This document shows positions 13,981 through 21,454 of a stretch of 23,670 bases of DNA, one piece after another. A program made the position numbers and the translations under genes. Below the pieces are notes generated by a model. The model was not told where the DNA came from and did no database searches. It worked only from the letters and a program-made list of their open reading frames with translations. The number at the start of each line of letters is the position of its first letter. Position 1 is the stretch's first letter. The DNA is from a virus: positions 1 to 23,670 of IMG/VR virus record IMGVR_UViG_3300042878_000262, one strand, 5' to 3'.

Positions 13981-15008
13981 GCGATATAACAAAGAGAATA
14001 ATAATTAAAAAGGGTAGTGGTATTGCAACAGTGCCAAGTAGCTCAGACCATAGGGACGGCACGTGGTTAGCGACTGATATTTACATGGGTGAGTTCTATA
14101 TGAACACTGTAAATGGTAAGATATACACACGTACAGCAACAGGTATTGAAGAGATCATTTACGATGTTGCAGATTTTGAAGTGTTAGCAAATAAAGCAAC
14201 AGATTTCACTACTATAAACAACACTAAATACCCGACAACTCAAGCAGTCGAAAACCAAATTGATGCTAAATTATTAGCTGAGAATTATTGGATTGTTGGA
14301 AGTACAGAAATTGCAAGGGGATATAGAGCGCAACACAATTCAACAACCGTATTAGCTGAAAATATTGCAACAGGGACATTACAAGGTACAGCAACAGCAG
14401 TAGCGGTGTCAACAACGTCTATACAAACTAAAAAAACACGTTTAAAAATTGGTGTTTCAACACCTGCTGCAAGTGGTATTTGTGGTTATAGGTCAACAAG
14501 TGCCTTTAATATTGTTGGTACAGGGTGGAAAATGGCAGTTGCTTTTGGTGTATCTGATACAGCATTTAATTCAGGAGCAAGGCAATTCTATGGGATGACA
14601 GCAACAACAGCATCTTTAGGTATTTCTTCTACTGTTACTGTTGAAAGCTTATTGAATATTATCGGTATTGGTTCGGATGCTGCAGATACTAATTTACAAG
14701 TATTCCATAACGATGGAACAGGTACAGCTACAAAGATAGATTTAGGAGCTAATTTCCCTGCAAACAGAACGAGCGGAGCGGCTGCAACTGATTTCTTTGT
14801 GTTTGAAATGTACAACCCATTTGATTCTATGAACGTTTACTACAAAGTTACATCTTTAGAGAATAACGTAACAGTTGAGGGTACTATCACAACTAATTTA
14901 CCAAGTGATACAACACCAATAACAATACAGGCTTGTAGAACGTCTGGAGCATCTTCAAATGCTTGTAGTTTTGATATTAGTCAATTAACTTTAAATTGTT
15001 TATCATGA
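13977..15008 (+). CDS. Probable tail fibre / receptor-contact protein (343 aa)
   Basis: Residues 1-60 (ITKRIIIKKGSGIATVPSSS, GTWLATDIYMGEFYMNTVNGKIYTRT) resemble the N-terminal 'xGExyxNxxxgkiytRt' module of Bacteroidota phage fibres. Residues 70-100 contain a helix NNTKYPTTQAVENQIDAKL, a trimer-coil type linker. About 105-343 is a Thr/Ala/Gly-rich beta region (GWKMAVAFGVSDTAFNSG, FEMYNPFDSMNVYYKVTSLEN, ITIQACRTSGASSNACSFDI), a probable beta-sandwich head of the kind that contacts the host surface. No enzyme motif. Overlaps both neighbours by 4 nt. Placement among head genes leaves open that it is a head fibre. Confidence 0.58.
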   Translation: MSDITKRIIIKKGSGIATVPSSSDHRDGTWLATDIYMGEFYMNTVNGKIYTRTATGIEEIIYDVADFEVLANKATDFTTINNTKYPTTQAVENQIDAKLLAENYWIVGSTEIARGYRAQHNSTTVLAENIATGTLQGTATAVAVSTTSIQTKKTRLKIGVSTPAASGICGYRSTSAFNIVGTGWKMAVAFGVSDTAFNSGARQFYGMTATTASLGISSTVTVESLLNIIGIGSDAADTNLQVFHNDGTGTATKIDLGANFPANRTSGAAATDFFVFEMYNPFDSMNVYYKVTSLENNVTVEGTITTNLPSDTTPITIQACRTSGASSNACSFDISQLTLNCLS

Positions 15009-15154
15009 TAGAAGTATACCAAGAAGTAAGAGGCGCTTATACTTATGTAGAAAGTAGCTACTCAAATATAATCAAAGTAGGTAATGAAGTTTTGACCGCT
15101 GATGTAGCAACAGAAATAACAGCTCAAGAAACTATTATAAATGATTACATATAA
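15005..15154 (+). CDS. Small hypothetical protein (49 aa)
   Basis: Starts at the ATGA overlap with the fibre gene and ends TAA 15152-15154. Product MIEVYQEVRGAYTYVESSYS..., ending TAQETIINDYI; acidic, no TM segment. Tight coupling to the fibre gene suggests it is translated and could be a fibre chaperone or structural adaptor. Family not recognised. The 36 nt that follow hold no obvious signal. Confidence 0.5.
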   Translation: MIEVYQEVRGAYTYVESSYSNIIKVGNEVLTADVATEITAQETIINDYI

Positions 15155-15190
15155 AATACAACAAACCGACAATAAAAAAGTTAATAAATT

Positions 15191-15805
15191 ATGAATGAGA
15201 TTAAGTACATTTTAGAGCAAATCAGAAAAACAAAAATTACGGTGCTAATCATTATCTTACTTGGTCTCATTCTTTTTTATTACAAGTCATTGGTTACTCA
15301 AGTAGTAATAACCAAAATAGATAAGGTTGACGAGGTAAAAAAAGACATAACTAATAATGTTTTGATTCAACAAATGTTAAATGACTTGATGTTGAAATAC
15401 AAAGCGGATAGGGCTTATATCTTCCAATTTCACAACACTATTAAATACTACGATGGAACACACAGAAACCATCAGTCAATGAGTTTTGAAGTGTGTAACA
15501 ATGGTGTTAGTCCTGAAGCGCATAATTTACAGAACATTCCTGTTAGTTTATATCCATTGTTCTTACAACAAATAATGTTAGAACGTATGAACTATTGTGA
15601 TGTAAATGAAATACAAGAACATACAACAAAATCGGAATTATTAAGACAGGGTGTTAAGTCTATTTGTATCGCGCCGTATTTTAAGAATGGAAACTTTGTG
15701 GCTTACATTGGTATTGACTATGTGAAAAAGGGAATGTGTAATGACATAGATTTTAGAGAATTTAAACAATTTACAAACGAAATAGGAACAATTTTAATGT
15801 TATGA
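15191..15805 (+). CDS. Membrane-anchored GAF-like domain protein
   Basis: 204 aa. Residues 1-14 are charged, 16-36 form one strong membrane segment (TVLIIILLGLILFYYKSLV), and 38-60 form a charged linker. Residues 64-204 resemble a GAF-fold sensor: DRAYIFQFHNTIKYYDGTHR, MSFEVCNNGVSPEAHNLQNI, a helix LYPLFLQQIMLERM, KSICIAPYFKNGNFVAYIGIDY, and a closing helix FREFKQFTNEIGTIL. Topology is probably N-in with the GAF-like part outside the inner membrane, but orientation is not certain: positive residues RKTK at 12-15 favour N-in. I recognise similar TM-plus-GAF-like proteins in phage genomes without a known function. It lies between fibre and scaffold genes. Possible roles: sensing of infection state, superinfection exclusion or lysis timing; all are guesses. 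Confidence 0.58.
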   Translation: MNEIKYILEQIRKTKITVLIIILLGLILFYYKSLVTQVVITKIDKVDEVKKDITNNVLIQQMLNDLMLKYKADRAYIFQFHNTIKYYDGTHRNHQSMSFEVCNNGVSPEAHNLQNIPVSLYPLFLQQIMLERMNYCDVNEIQEHTTKSELLRQGVKSICIAPYFKNGNFVAYIGIDYVKKGMCNDIDFREFKQFTNEIGTILML

Positions 15806-15963
15806 GAAAAGGAGGTAAAAAAGGATGTCAGTGCAAAGATGGCACGTATTCAAAAGAGTGTTGCGACGGTCAATCACAAGGGATTGGAAGCACTGAACAA
15901 CAAGTAGTAAGTAACGTAAACCATACTATTGAAGTACGGGAAATTACAACAGAACGAGGTTAA
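15802..15963 (+). CDS. Small Cys-rich conserved phage protein (53 aa)
   Basis: The start ATG overlaps the GAF-like gene's stop (ATGA). The product has KGCQCKDGTYSKECCDGQSQ near residues 7-26: a C-x-C ... C-C knuckle with a following G-x-G-S. I recognise 'CxCKDGTYSxxCCDGxxQxQGIG' as a recurrent short motif in Bacteroidota phage proteins, often near the capsid genes. The four Cys could bind a metal or form disulfides; unknown which. The start codon lies 8 nt upstream of an AAAAGGAGGT sequence that is inside the gene and does not serve it. Function unknown. Confidence 0.6.
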   Translation: MRKGGKKGCQCKDGTYSKECCDGQSQGIGSTEQQVVSNVNHTIEVREITTERG

Positions 15964-15987
15964 ATAAGTTATTAAAGAAAAACGTTT

Positions 15988-16572
15988 ATGAATAAAGAAA
16001 TAAAAGACGCTTTAAAAACTATCAAGACATTCCTTGGAATGGAAGTGAAGTTGGAGCAAATGAAGTTAATCGACGGCAACACGGTAATCGAAGCTGATTC
16101 ATTCGAACCGGGTGCGAGTGTTATGATTGTAGTACCAGAAGGCGAACCAGTGCCTTTGGAGGTTGGTAAGTACGAACTTGAAGACGGTCGACTATTGGTT
16201 GTTGAAGAAAAAGGAATGATCGCAGCTATCGAGGAAATGCCTGCAGAATCAGAAGAGGAAGAGATGCCTGTTGAGGCTGATATCACTCCTGAAGTTGAAG
16301 TAAAGCAACCTAAAAAAGTTGTGTCAATCACTGAGCAACACTTTGCAGAAATGGAGGCAAAGATTGCAGAGCTTGAAACTAAGTTAGCAGCAATGACTCC
16401 AGAGGTAATTGTTGAAGAACAACCAACGGATGTAATTGAATTTAGTGCTGAGCCTAAACCAATTCAGTTCAATCCTGAAAACGTACAACCAATGGAGAGA
16501 ATAGATTTAGCAATTAACACGCCTAAATCGTTAAGAGATAGAATTTTAGAAGAAGTATATAACAACAAATAA
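15988..16572 (+). CDS. Scaffold-like head assembly protein
   Basis: 194 aa, very acidic in the middle (EEMPAESEEEEMPVEADITPEVE at about 77-99). Residues 15-75 contain a small beta domain: KLEQMKLIDGNTVIEADSFEPG, ASVMIVVPEGEPVPLEVGKYELEDGRLLVVEEKG. In other Bacteroidota phages I have seen 'L.DGT.IEAD.FE.G..V.I...G...LP.GEYELEDG..LVVEE.G' fused to or next to XkdF proteases and called scaffold. A coiled coil follows (EQHFAEMEAKIAELETKLAAM, about 112-132) and a short C-terminal helix (SLRDRILEEVYNNK). The composition, the coiled coil and the place directly upstream of the capsid gene all fit a scaffold. It would be a substrate of the protease at 12450. Confidence 0.72.
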   Translation: MNKEIKDALKTIKTFLGMEVKLEQMKLIDGNTVIEADSFEPGASVMIVVPEGEPVPLEVGKYELEDGRLLVVEEKGMIAAIEEMPAESEEEEMPVEADITPEVEVKQPKKVVSITEQHFAEMEAKIAELETKLAAMTPEVIVEEQPTDVIEFSAEPKPIQFNPENVQPMERIDLAINTPKSLRDRILEEVYNNK

Positions 16573-16583
16573 ACAAATAAAAA

Positions 16584-17543
16584 ATGGCTACAACAGTTAA
16601 CATTTCAACTTCATACGCTGGGCAAGATTCTAAGCTATGGGTAAAAGCTGCTTTATTAAGCGGTAACACATTGGCAAATGGAGGTATGACAATCATTCCA
16701 AACATTGCTTACAAAACAACAATGCATAAATTAAGCACGGATGCTTTATTAAAAAATGCAACGTGTGACTTTACAGCACTTTCTGAGGTTACTTTAAGTG
16801 AGAGAAGTTTGACATTGGAAAATTTCCAAGTTAATTTACAACTTTGTAAAAAAGATTTTGAAGCTACATTTGAAGCTGAAGAAATGGGAGTTTCTGCACA
16901 CAAAGTATTGGCTAAATCATTCGTAGATTACTTATTAGCTTACATTACTGAGAAAGTTGCTGAGGCGGTTGAGGTTTCTATTTGGAGAGGTGCAACGGCT
17001 ACGGCTGGACAAATTGACGGTATTGCAACTTTATTGGCTGCTGATGCTGGTTTACCAACTGCAAACGAGGTTGCTGGTTCTTCTGCTATTTCTGCTGCTG
17101 CTACGGTAATCGCTGAATTAGGAAAAATTGTTGATGCTATTCCAACTGCATTGTATGGTTCACCTGACTTGAAAATATACGTTCCACAAGGTGTAATGAG
17201 AGCTTATGTAAGAGCGTTGGGTGGTTTCTCAGTTGCTGCTACATCTAACAATGGTGTTGAAGCTAAGGGTACACAATGGTATAATGGTCAGGCGTTAACT
17301 TTCGAAGGTATTCCTTTATTTGTTGCAAATGGTATGGCTGCTAACACTGCAATTGCTGCTGAGACTTCAAACTTGTTCTTTGGTTGCGGTTTATTAAATG
17401 ACCAAAACGAAGTTAAGGTAATCGATATGAGCCCATTAGACGGTTCACAAAATGTCAGATTTGTCCTTAGAGCAGGTATGGCTGTAAATTATCATTCAGT
17501 ATCTGACATAGTTACGTATAATATACCAAATTCAGCTAACTAA
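16584..17543 (+). CDS. Major capsid protein (HK97-fold type)
   Basis: 319 aa. The shell protein of the head. The N-terminus (MATTVNISTSYAGQDSKLWV) is followed by SGNTLANGGMTIIPNIAYKTTMHKLSTDALLKNATCDF at 26-63, an extended arm. Residues 110-140 form the long spine helix (KSFVDYLLAYITEKVAEAVE), 175-190 another helix (VIAELGKIVDAIPTAL), then PDLKIYVPQGVMRAYVRAL. The last third holds the loop VKVIDMSPLDGSQNVRFVLRAGMAVNY, a typical ending of this capsid group. Ala/Thr-rich and regular in codon choice, as for an abundant protein. It follows the scaffold-like gene by 11 nt and is closed by a strong terminator, implying a dedicated 3' end. Confidence 0.85.
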   Translation: MATTVNISTSYAGQDSKLWVKAALLSGNTLANGGMTIIPNIAYKTTMHKLSTDALLKNATCDFTALSEVTLSERSLTLENFQVNLQLCKKDFEATFEAEEMGVSAHKVLAKSFVDYLLAYITEKVAEAVEVSIWRGATATAGQIDGIATLLAADAGLPTANEVAGSSAISAAATVIAELGKIVDAIPTALYGSPDLKIYVPQGVMRAYVRALGGFSVAATSNNGVEAKGTQWYNGQALTFEGIPLFVANGMAANTAIAAETSNLFFGCGLLNDQNEVKVIDMSPLDGSQNVRFVLRAGMAVNYHSVSDIVTYNIPNSAN

Positions 17544-17565
17544 TCAACTAATTAATAACCAATTA

Positions 17566-17595
17566 AAGGGAGGGTATATTCCCTCCTTTTTTTTT
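17566..17595 (+). terminator. Rho-independent terminator after the capsid gene
   Basis: GGAGGG (17569-17574), loop TATATT, CCCTCC (17581-17586), then nine T (17587-17595). The AAAG before the stem can pair with the first T residues and lengthen it. Strong by eye. No clear promoter is seen between this and the next gene, so the tail tube genes must rely on readthrough or an unseen promoter. Confidence 0.85.
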
Positions 17596-17607
17596 AAACT
17601 TTAAATT

Positions 17608-18150
17608 ATGGCTTGCAATTTAACAATAGGAAGAGCAGAAGCATGTAAGGAAGCAATTGGAGGTTTGAAGGCGGTGTACTTCATTAACTTTCAAATTGTA
17701 CCTTCAGACGTTACTTTCTCAAATGACTTAATCACTGCGGTGACAAACGTGGACAACTTGTACAAATATGAGTTGAAATCAAACGAAAATGTATTTGATC
17801 AAGAAATTGTATCGAGCCGTGAAGCTGGAACAACTTTCTTCAGACAAACGTTAACTATCAAATTGAAAAAACAAGATGCGACAACACATAAAGAAATTAA
17901 ACTTTTGGCTTACTCAAGACCACACGTGTTAGTAGAGAACAACAACGGGCAATTTTTCTTAATGGGCTTATTTAGAGGAGCTGATTTAACGGCGGGTAGT
18001 ATAAATAATGGCGGGGCGCTTTCAGATTTTTCGGGTTACAGCTTGACTTTTACCGCTGAGGAGGCTTTACCGGCACCTTTCACGGATATTACAAGCTCTA
18101 CAACTATCGTTTCTGATTGTTTCACGGGTGCAACGGTTGTAACTGCTTAG
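17608..18150 (+). CDS. Tail tube (major tail) type protein, copy 1
   Basis: 180 aa. Begins MACNLTIGRAEACKEAIGGL, then a beta-rich core: LYKYELKSNENVFDQEIVSS, REAGTTFFRQTLTIKLKKQD, RPHVLVENNNGQFFLMGLFR and GSINNGGALSDFSGYSLTFT, ending with a Thr-rich tail. The 'YELK...NFxxxxxxSxExGTxFxxQxlxIxLkK' and 'G.NxGxalxDxsGxxLTFxaxE' motifs are those of tail tube proteins in Bacteroidota phages, as far as I can recall. The position after capsid and its own terminator fits a highly expressed structural protein. It is duplicated immediately downstream. Confidence 0.68.
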   Translation: MACNLTIGRAEACKEAIGGLKAVYFINFQIVPSDVTFSNDLITAVTNVDNLYKYELKSNENVFDQEIVSSREAGTTFFRQTLTIKLKKQDATTHKEIKLLAYSRPHVLVENNNGQFFLMGLFRGADLTAGSINNGGALSDFSGYSLTFTAEEALPAPFTDITSSTTIVSDCFTGATVVTA

Positions 18151-18152
18151 TC

Positions 18153-18740
18153 ATGGCTTGCGCGATAACTTTAGGACGCATAGAGCCTTGTAAGGACAGC
18201 CTGGGAGGGTTACGCAATATTTACTTCATCAACGATGATTTAGTAACAGGTGAGGTTGTATTTTACGATCCTACGGTAGCACCTCCATTTGTTGACACTG
18301 ACGAGGTTTACTATGTTCAAAACGTAGCATCTATATACAAGTTTGAACTGAAATCAAACGAAAATGTTTATGACCAAGAGATAGTAAGCTCACGTGAAAA
18401 CGGTACTACTTTCTTTAGACAAACATTGACTATAAAACTAAAAAAACAGGACATTGCTACGCACAACGCCGTAAAAACTTTAGCGTATGCAAAACCACGA
18501 ATTTTAGTTGAAAACAACGAAGGGCAATTTTTCTTAGTTGGCATGTTTAGAGGCTGTGATTTGACGGCTGGATCTATTAATAATGGCGGTGCTTTGGGTG
18601 ATTTTAGCGGTTATTCCATGACCTTCCAAGCGGAAGAGCTAGTTCCGTCACCATTTGTAATGAATGGTACTGATACTTTCAGAGTAGGTCAAGCGCTTAC
18701 ACTTCCACTATCAGCAGTAAGTACAATAGTTACAAGTTAA
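18153..18740 (+). CDS. Tail tube (major tail) type protein, copy 2
   Basis: 195 aa. The start is placed at ATG 18153 (MACAITLGRIEPCKDSLGGL), which aligns with the first copy's start; the in-frame ATG at 18117 would add 12 residues from the tail of the previous gene. About three quarters of the residues in a roughly 108-residue core are identical to copy 1 by eye, from IYKFELKSNENVYDQEIVSS to FSGYSMTFQAEE. It has a longer loop near 25-45 (TGEVVFYDPTVAPPFVDTDE) and a different C-terminal tail. Two bases separate the genes. Two close paralogues may form a mixed tube, or one may serve as tail tip adaptor; which one is incorporated is unknown. Confidence 0.66.
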   Translation: MACAITLGRIEPCKDSLGGLRNIYFINDDLVTGEVVFYDPTVAPPFVDTDEVYYVQNVASIYKFELKSNENVYDQEIVSSRENGTTFFRQTLTIKLKKQDIATHNAVKTLAYAKPRILVENNEGQFFLVGMFRGCDLTAGSINNGGALGDFSGYSMTFQAEELVPSPFVMNGTDTFRVGQALTLPLSAVSTIVTS

Positions 18741-18746
18741 TTTTAC

Positions 18747-18775
18747 GGAGGGGTTTAATAGCCCCTCTTTTTTTT
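18747..18775 (+). terminator. Rho-independent terminator after tail tube genes
   Basis: GAGGGG (18748-18753), 8-nt loop, CCCCTC (18762-18767), then eight T (18768-18775). With the terminator at 17566-17595 it brackets the two tail tube genes as a separate transcription unit or a graded readthrough unit. Confidence 0.82.
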
Positions 18776-18803
18776 GCAACAAAAACACTCTTTTTTAGTT
18801 ATA
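18773..18803 (+). promoter_or_regulatory. Weak Bacteroidota-type promoter before 18811
   Basis: TTTG at 18773-18776, exactly 19 nt, then TAGTTATA at 18796-18803, a partial match to TAnnTTTG. The predicted start point would fall within a few bases of ATG 18811, again nearly leaderless. The -33 element overlaps the T-run of the terminator. Weak match, given because a promoter is expected here. Confidence 0.25.
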
Positions 18804-18810
18804 CTATTAC

Positions 18811-19128
18811 ATGATAGTATTAACGACATCCACATTGCCACAAACGGTTTATTTTATCCCTCGTGAAGGTACGGGTAATTCAGATAAGATATTCTTAACC
18901 GACGAACAAACAAACGTCACTACAACTATTAATATATCGACCTACGCAACAGGCGACTATTACCACACGGCAACGGCAACCTTTGCATTAAAAGAAGGTC
19001 ATACGTATATTTGTAAGATTGGAAAAACAAACGACATTCGATTTTACGGACGTGTTTTCTGCACTGACAATCCAAGCTCGAATTTTACACAAACGGTAAC
19101 AACCAACGAATTTATAATCTATGAATAA
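18811..19128 (+). CDS. Small conserved virion-region protein (105 aa)
   Basis: Product MIVLTTSTLPQTVYFIPREG, then a strand-rich body (TTTINISTYATGDYYHTATAT, HTYICKIGKTNDIRFYGRVF) and an end TTNEFIIYE. 'YyRxxiFcTdQ...yxv....TxNEFIxYE' is a recurrent pattern in Bacteroidota phage small structural-region proteins, as I remember it. No TM segment. The ATG follows a terminator and a possible leaderless promoter; the end overlaps the portal start by 8 nt, so the two are probably coupled. Function unknown; it may be a portal- or connector-associated protein. Confidence 0.58.
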   Translation: MIVLTTSTLPQTVYFIPREGTGNSDKIFLTDEQTNVTTTINISTYATGDYYHTATATFALKEGHTYICKIGKTNDIRFYGRVFCTDNPSSNFTQTVTTNEFIIYE

Positions 19129-20854
19129 TAACATTATACAACTATCCTCCTATACTGCCCCTGTAATTGTTGAGAACAATAAGAATGAGTGGGTAGAATA
19201 TGGAGCGGATAATAATTACTATCAGTTCTTAATTGACCGTTATAGCAATTCAGCAACGAATAACGCCGTAATTAATAACATTTGTCGATTGATATTCGGT
19301 CAAGGGTTAACAGCTACTGATAGCGCAATGAAGCCAAACGAATGGGCGCAACTACTATCTATTCTTAAGGAAGATGATTTAAGACGTATAATCTTTGATT
19401 TGTACGCATTAGGGCAATGTGCCTTACAGATTCATTATGACAAAGGACATAAGGCAATTACAAGGGCTTTTCACACGCCTATACAATTGTTAAGACCTGA
19501 AAAATGTAATCAAGATGGGGATATTGTAGGTTATTTCTATTCGGACAATTGGAGCGATCCAAAGAAGTACGTGCCTAAACGATTCGATGCTTTTGGAACG
19601 TCTAAAAAAGAAGTTGAGATTTTATATTTAGCTCCTTATAGTGCGGGTATGAAATACTTTTCAAATGTAGATTATCAAGGGGGAATTGATTACGCATATC
19701 TTGAAGAAAAAATAGCTGAATACCTTATTAACGAGGTTGAAAATTCTTTCGCGCCCACCAGTATCGTAAATTTTAACAATGGTACTCCGACTGACGAGAT
19801 GAAGGATGAAATTTCTGCATCTGTAATAGGTAAATTAACGGGGTCAAAAGGTAAGAAAGTAGTTATATCATTTAACGAAAACGAAAACACAAAGACAACT
19901 GTCGATACTATACCATTGCAAGACGCTGCAGACCATTATTCTTATTTGTCAGACGAATCAACTGCTAAGATATTACGTAGCCACAATGTAACTACACCTT
20001 TATTGTTTGGTGTAACTTCAGCAAGTGGTTTCAGTAGTAATGCTGATGAAATGAAAACGGGAGCTTTGTTATTTGAAAACATGGTAATAAAACCGAAACA
20101 ACAGATGATTGTTGAAATGATTAAAAAGATACTTTCGTTTAATGGTGTTTCACTTAACCTTAGATTTAAAACTTTGAACCCTTTACAAGGTGATGAGCCA
20201 CAACCCGTACAAGAGGTAAAGATGAGCGCCCAGGATGAATTGGACGTTGCGAAATACGGTGAGGACATTGATTTAGATGAATGGGTGTTGATTGATAGCC
20301 GTGATGTTGATTATGATTTAGAAGATGAGTTGGATGCTACATTAGAACAATACAATGAACCAACAACTTTATCTAAGGTTCTAAACTTGGTTAAAACAGG
20401 CACAGCACGACCAAACGCAAATAGTATTCAAGACGGTAAGCTTTTTAAACATAGATACAGATACACTGGAGATACTACTGATGAATCTCGTTTGTTTTGT
20501 AAGAAAATGACTCAAGCTAATAAAGTTTATAGAAAAGAAGATATTGTAAGAATGAGCAGTGAAATTGTAAACCAAACAAGTACAAGAGCAGACGGAACAG
20601 AAGGTGGTTTCGGGCCACGTGGGGCGACTACTTATGATGTATGGTTATACAAAGGAGGTGGAGCATGCCACCATAAATGGGTGAGAGAGACGTATTTACG
20701 CAAATCAGACGTTAATTCACCAATAGCGAAAAAATTCATGAAGGAATTTAAACCTTCAGTAGCTCGTAAACTTGGTGAAATTGTGCCAGTGAACGATAAA
20801 AGAGTATATACAAGACCGATTGATATGCCTAATAAAGGATTTTTACCTAAATAA
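19121..20854 (+). CDS. Portal protein with C-terminal extension
   Basis: 577 aa. The dodecameric channel through which DNA enters and leaves the head. N-terminal part: EWVEYGADNNYYQFLIDRYS at 24-43, NAVINNICRLIFGQGL at 48-63, LYALGQCALQIHYDKG at 95-110, matching portal clip/wing layout. Middle: TTPLLFGVTSASGFSSNADEMKTG at about 289-312, a typical portal core motif, then VIKPKQQMIVEMIKKIL. Residues 442-540 form an extension: FKHRYRYTG, FCKKM (Cys460), and YDVWLYKGGGACHHKW at 505-520 (Cys516, His517, His518). This extension also occurs next to head-maturation genes in other Bacteroidota phages, to my recollection, but its role is not known. Cys/His spacing would allow a metal site. It overlaps the preceding gene by 8 nt and is 14 kb from terL. 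Confidence 0.8.
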   Translation: MNNNIIQLSSYTAPVIVENNKNEWVEYGADNNYYQFLIDRYSNSATNNAVINNICRLIFGQGLTATDSAMKPNEWAQLLSILKEDDLRRIIFDLYALGQCALQIHYDKGHKAITRAFHTPIQLLRPEKCNQDGDIVGYFYSDNWSDPKKYVPKRFDAFGTSKKEVEILYLAPYSAGMKYFSNVDYQGGIDYAYLEEKIAEYLINEVENSFAPTSIVNFNNGTPTDEMKDEISASVIGKLTGSKGKKVVISFNENENTKTTVDTIPLQDAADHYSYLSDESTAKILRSHNVTTPLLFGVTSASGFSSNADEMKTGALLFENMVIKPKQQMIVEMIKKILSFNGVSLNLRFKTLNPLQGDEPQPVQEVKMSAQDELDVAKYGEDIDLDEWVLIDSRDVDYDLEDELDATLEQYNEPTTLSKVLNLVKTGTARPNANSIQDGKLFKHRYRYTGDTTDESRLFCKKMTQANKVYRKEDIVRMSSEIVNQTSTRADGTEGGFGPRGATTYDVWLYKGGGACHHKWVRETYLRKSDVNSPIAKKFMKEFKPSVARKLGEIVPVNDKRVYTRPIDMPNKGFLPK

Positions 20855-20861
20855 TTAAGAC

Positions 20862-21362
20862 ATGGCAGAAGCACTATTAATTTCAAAAAAAGACTTGCAA
20901 GAATACACTTCTTTGAACGCAAACACGGACGTTGACAAAGTGATTCAATTTGTACTTGTAGCACAAAACATTTGGATTCAGCAATACACGGGTACAAAGC
21001 TATTGGATAAGATTAAAACGGATATTACCAACAACACGCTTGCGGGTAATTACATAACGCTTGTACGCTCGTATTTAAAGCCTATGCTGATACATTTCAC
21101 AATGGTTGAGTATTTGCCCTTTTGTGCGTACACTATTTCAAACAAGGGGATATATAAGCACCAATCTGAAAACAGTGAAATCGTATCAAAAGAGGAAGTT
21201 GACTATTTAATCGAAAAAGAAAAACGCATAGCTGAAAGTTACTCGCAAAGGTTTTTAGACTATATTTGTAAAAACAATAGTTTATTTCCTGAGTATACAA
21301 CAAACGAAAACGGCGATGTATATCCACAACATAATAACTATCTAACTAATTGGTATTTATGA
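20862..21362 (+). CDS. Head-tail connector-type protein (DUF6712-like)
   Basis: 166 aa, all-helical. Seen: ISKKDLQEYTSLNANTDVDKVIQFVLVAQNIWIQQYTGTKLLDKI at 7-51, SYLKPMLIHFTMVEYLPFCAYTISNKGIYKHQSENSE at 70-106, and YSQRFLDYICKNNSLFPEY at 127-145, ending NNYLTNWYL. This matches the DUF6712 pattern known from Bacteroidota phages, small helical proteins placed after the portal and resembling gp6-type adaptor proteins. It would seal the portal and receive the tail. The gap to the portal is only 7 nt, and the 3' end overlaps a 31-aa ORF by 4 nt. Confidence 0.72.
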   Translation: MAEALLISKKDLQEYTSLNANTDVDKVIQFVLVAQNIWIQQYTGTKLLDKIKTDITNNTLAGNYITLVRSYLKPMLIHFTMVEYLPFCAYTISNKGIYKHQSENSEIVSKEEVDYLIEKEKRIAESYSQRFLDYICKNNSLFPEYTTNENGDVYPQHNNYLTNWYL

Positions 21363-21454
21363 AGAAAAAAAAAGAGTATAAACCAAAGGAGGAGAATATA
21401 ATTAAACTTAAAATCTATTTAAATGATATTAGCAAACCACGGGATAGTAAGTAG
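21359..21454 (+). CDS. Possible very small ORF (31 aa)
   Basis: Starts in the ATGA overlap with the connector gene and ends TAG 21452-21454. Product MKKKKEYKPKEENIIKLKIY, then LNDISKPRDSK; highly basic. It overlaps the start of the LamG gene by 32 nt in another frame. The ATGA coupling and the filling of a 60-nt gap support it; the short length and absence of any familiar motif argue against. Could simply be the leader of the next gene. Confidence 0.35.
   Translation: MKKKKEYKPKEENIIKLKIYLNDISKPRDSK

Noticed and set aside
15806-15896. AAAAGGAGGT at 15807-15816 followed by ATG 15825 in another frame (23 codons)
   Set aside because: A perfect Shine-Dalgarno look-alike, but it encodes Lys-Gly-Gly of the Cys-rich protein, the downstream frame is very short, and genes here do not use SD.
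15972-16331. 119-codon minus-strand frame
   Set aside because: Antisense to the acidic scaffold-like gene; Ser/Thr-rich product is a reflection of GAA/GAG codons.
18117-18152. Upstream start for tail tube copy 2 (12 extra residues)
   Set aside because: The start at 18153 aligns exactly with copy 1 and leaves a natural 2-nt gap.
21385-21393. AAAGGAGGA as ribosome binding site for the LamG gene
   Set aside because: It lies about 30 nt from ATG 21423, too far for SD action.
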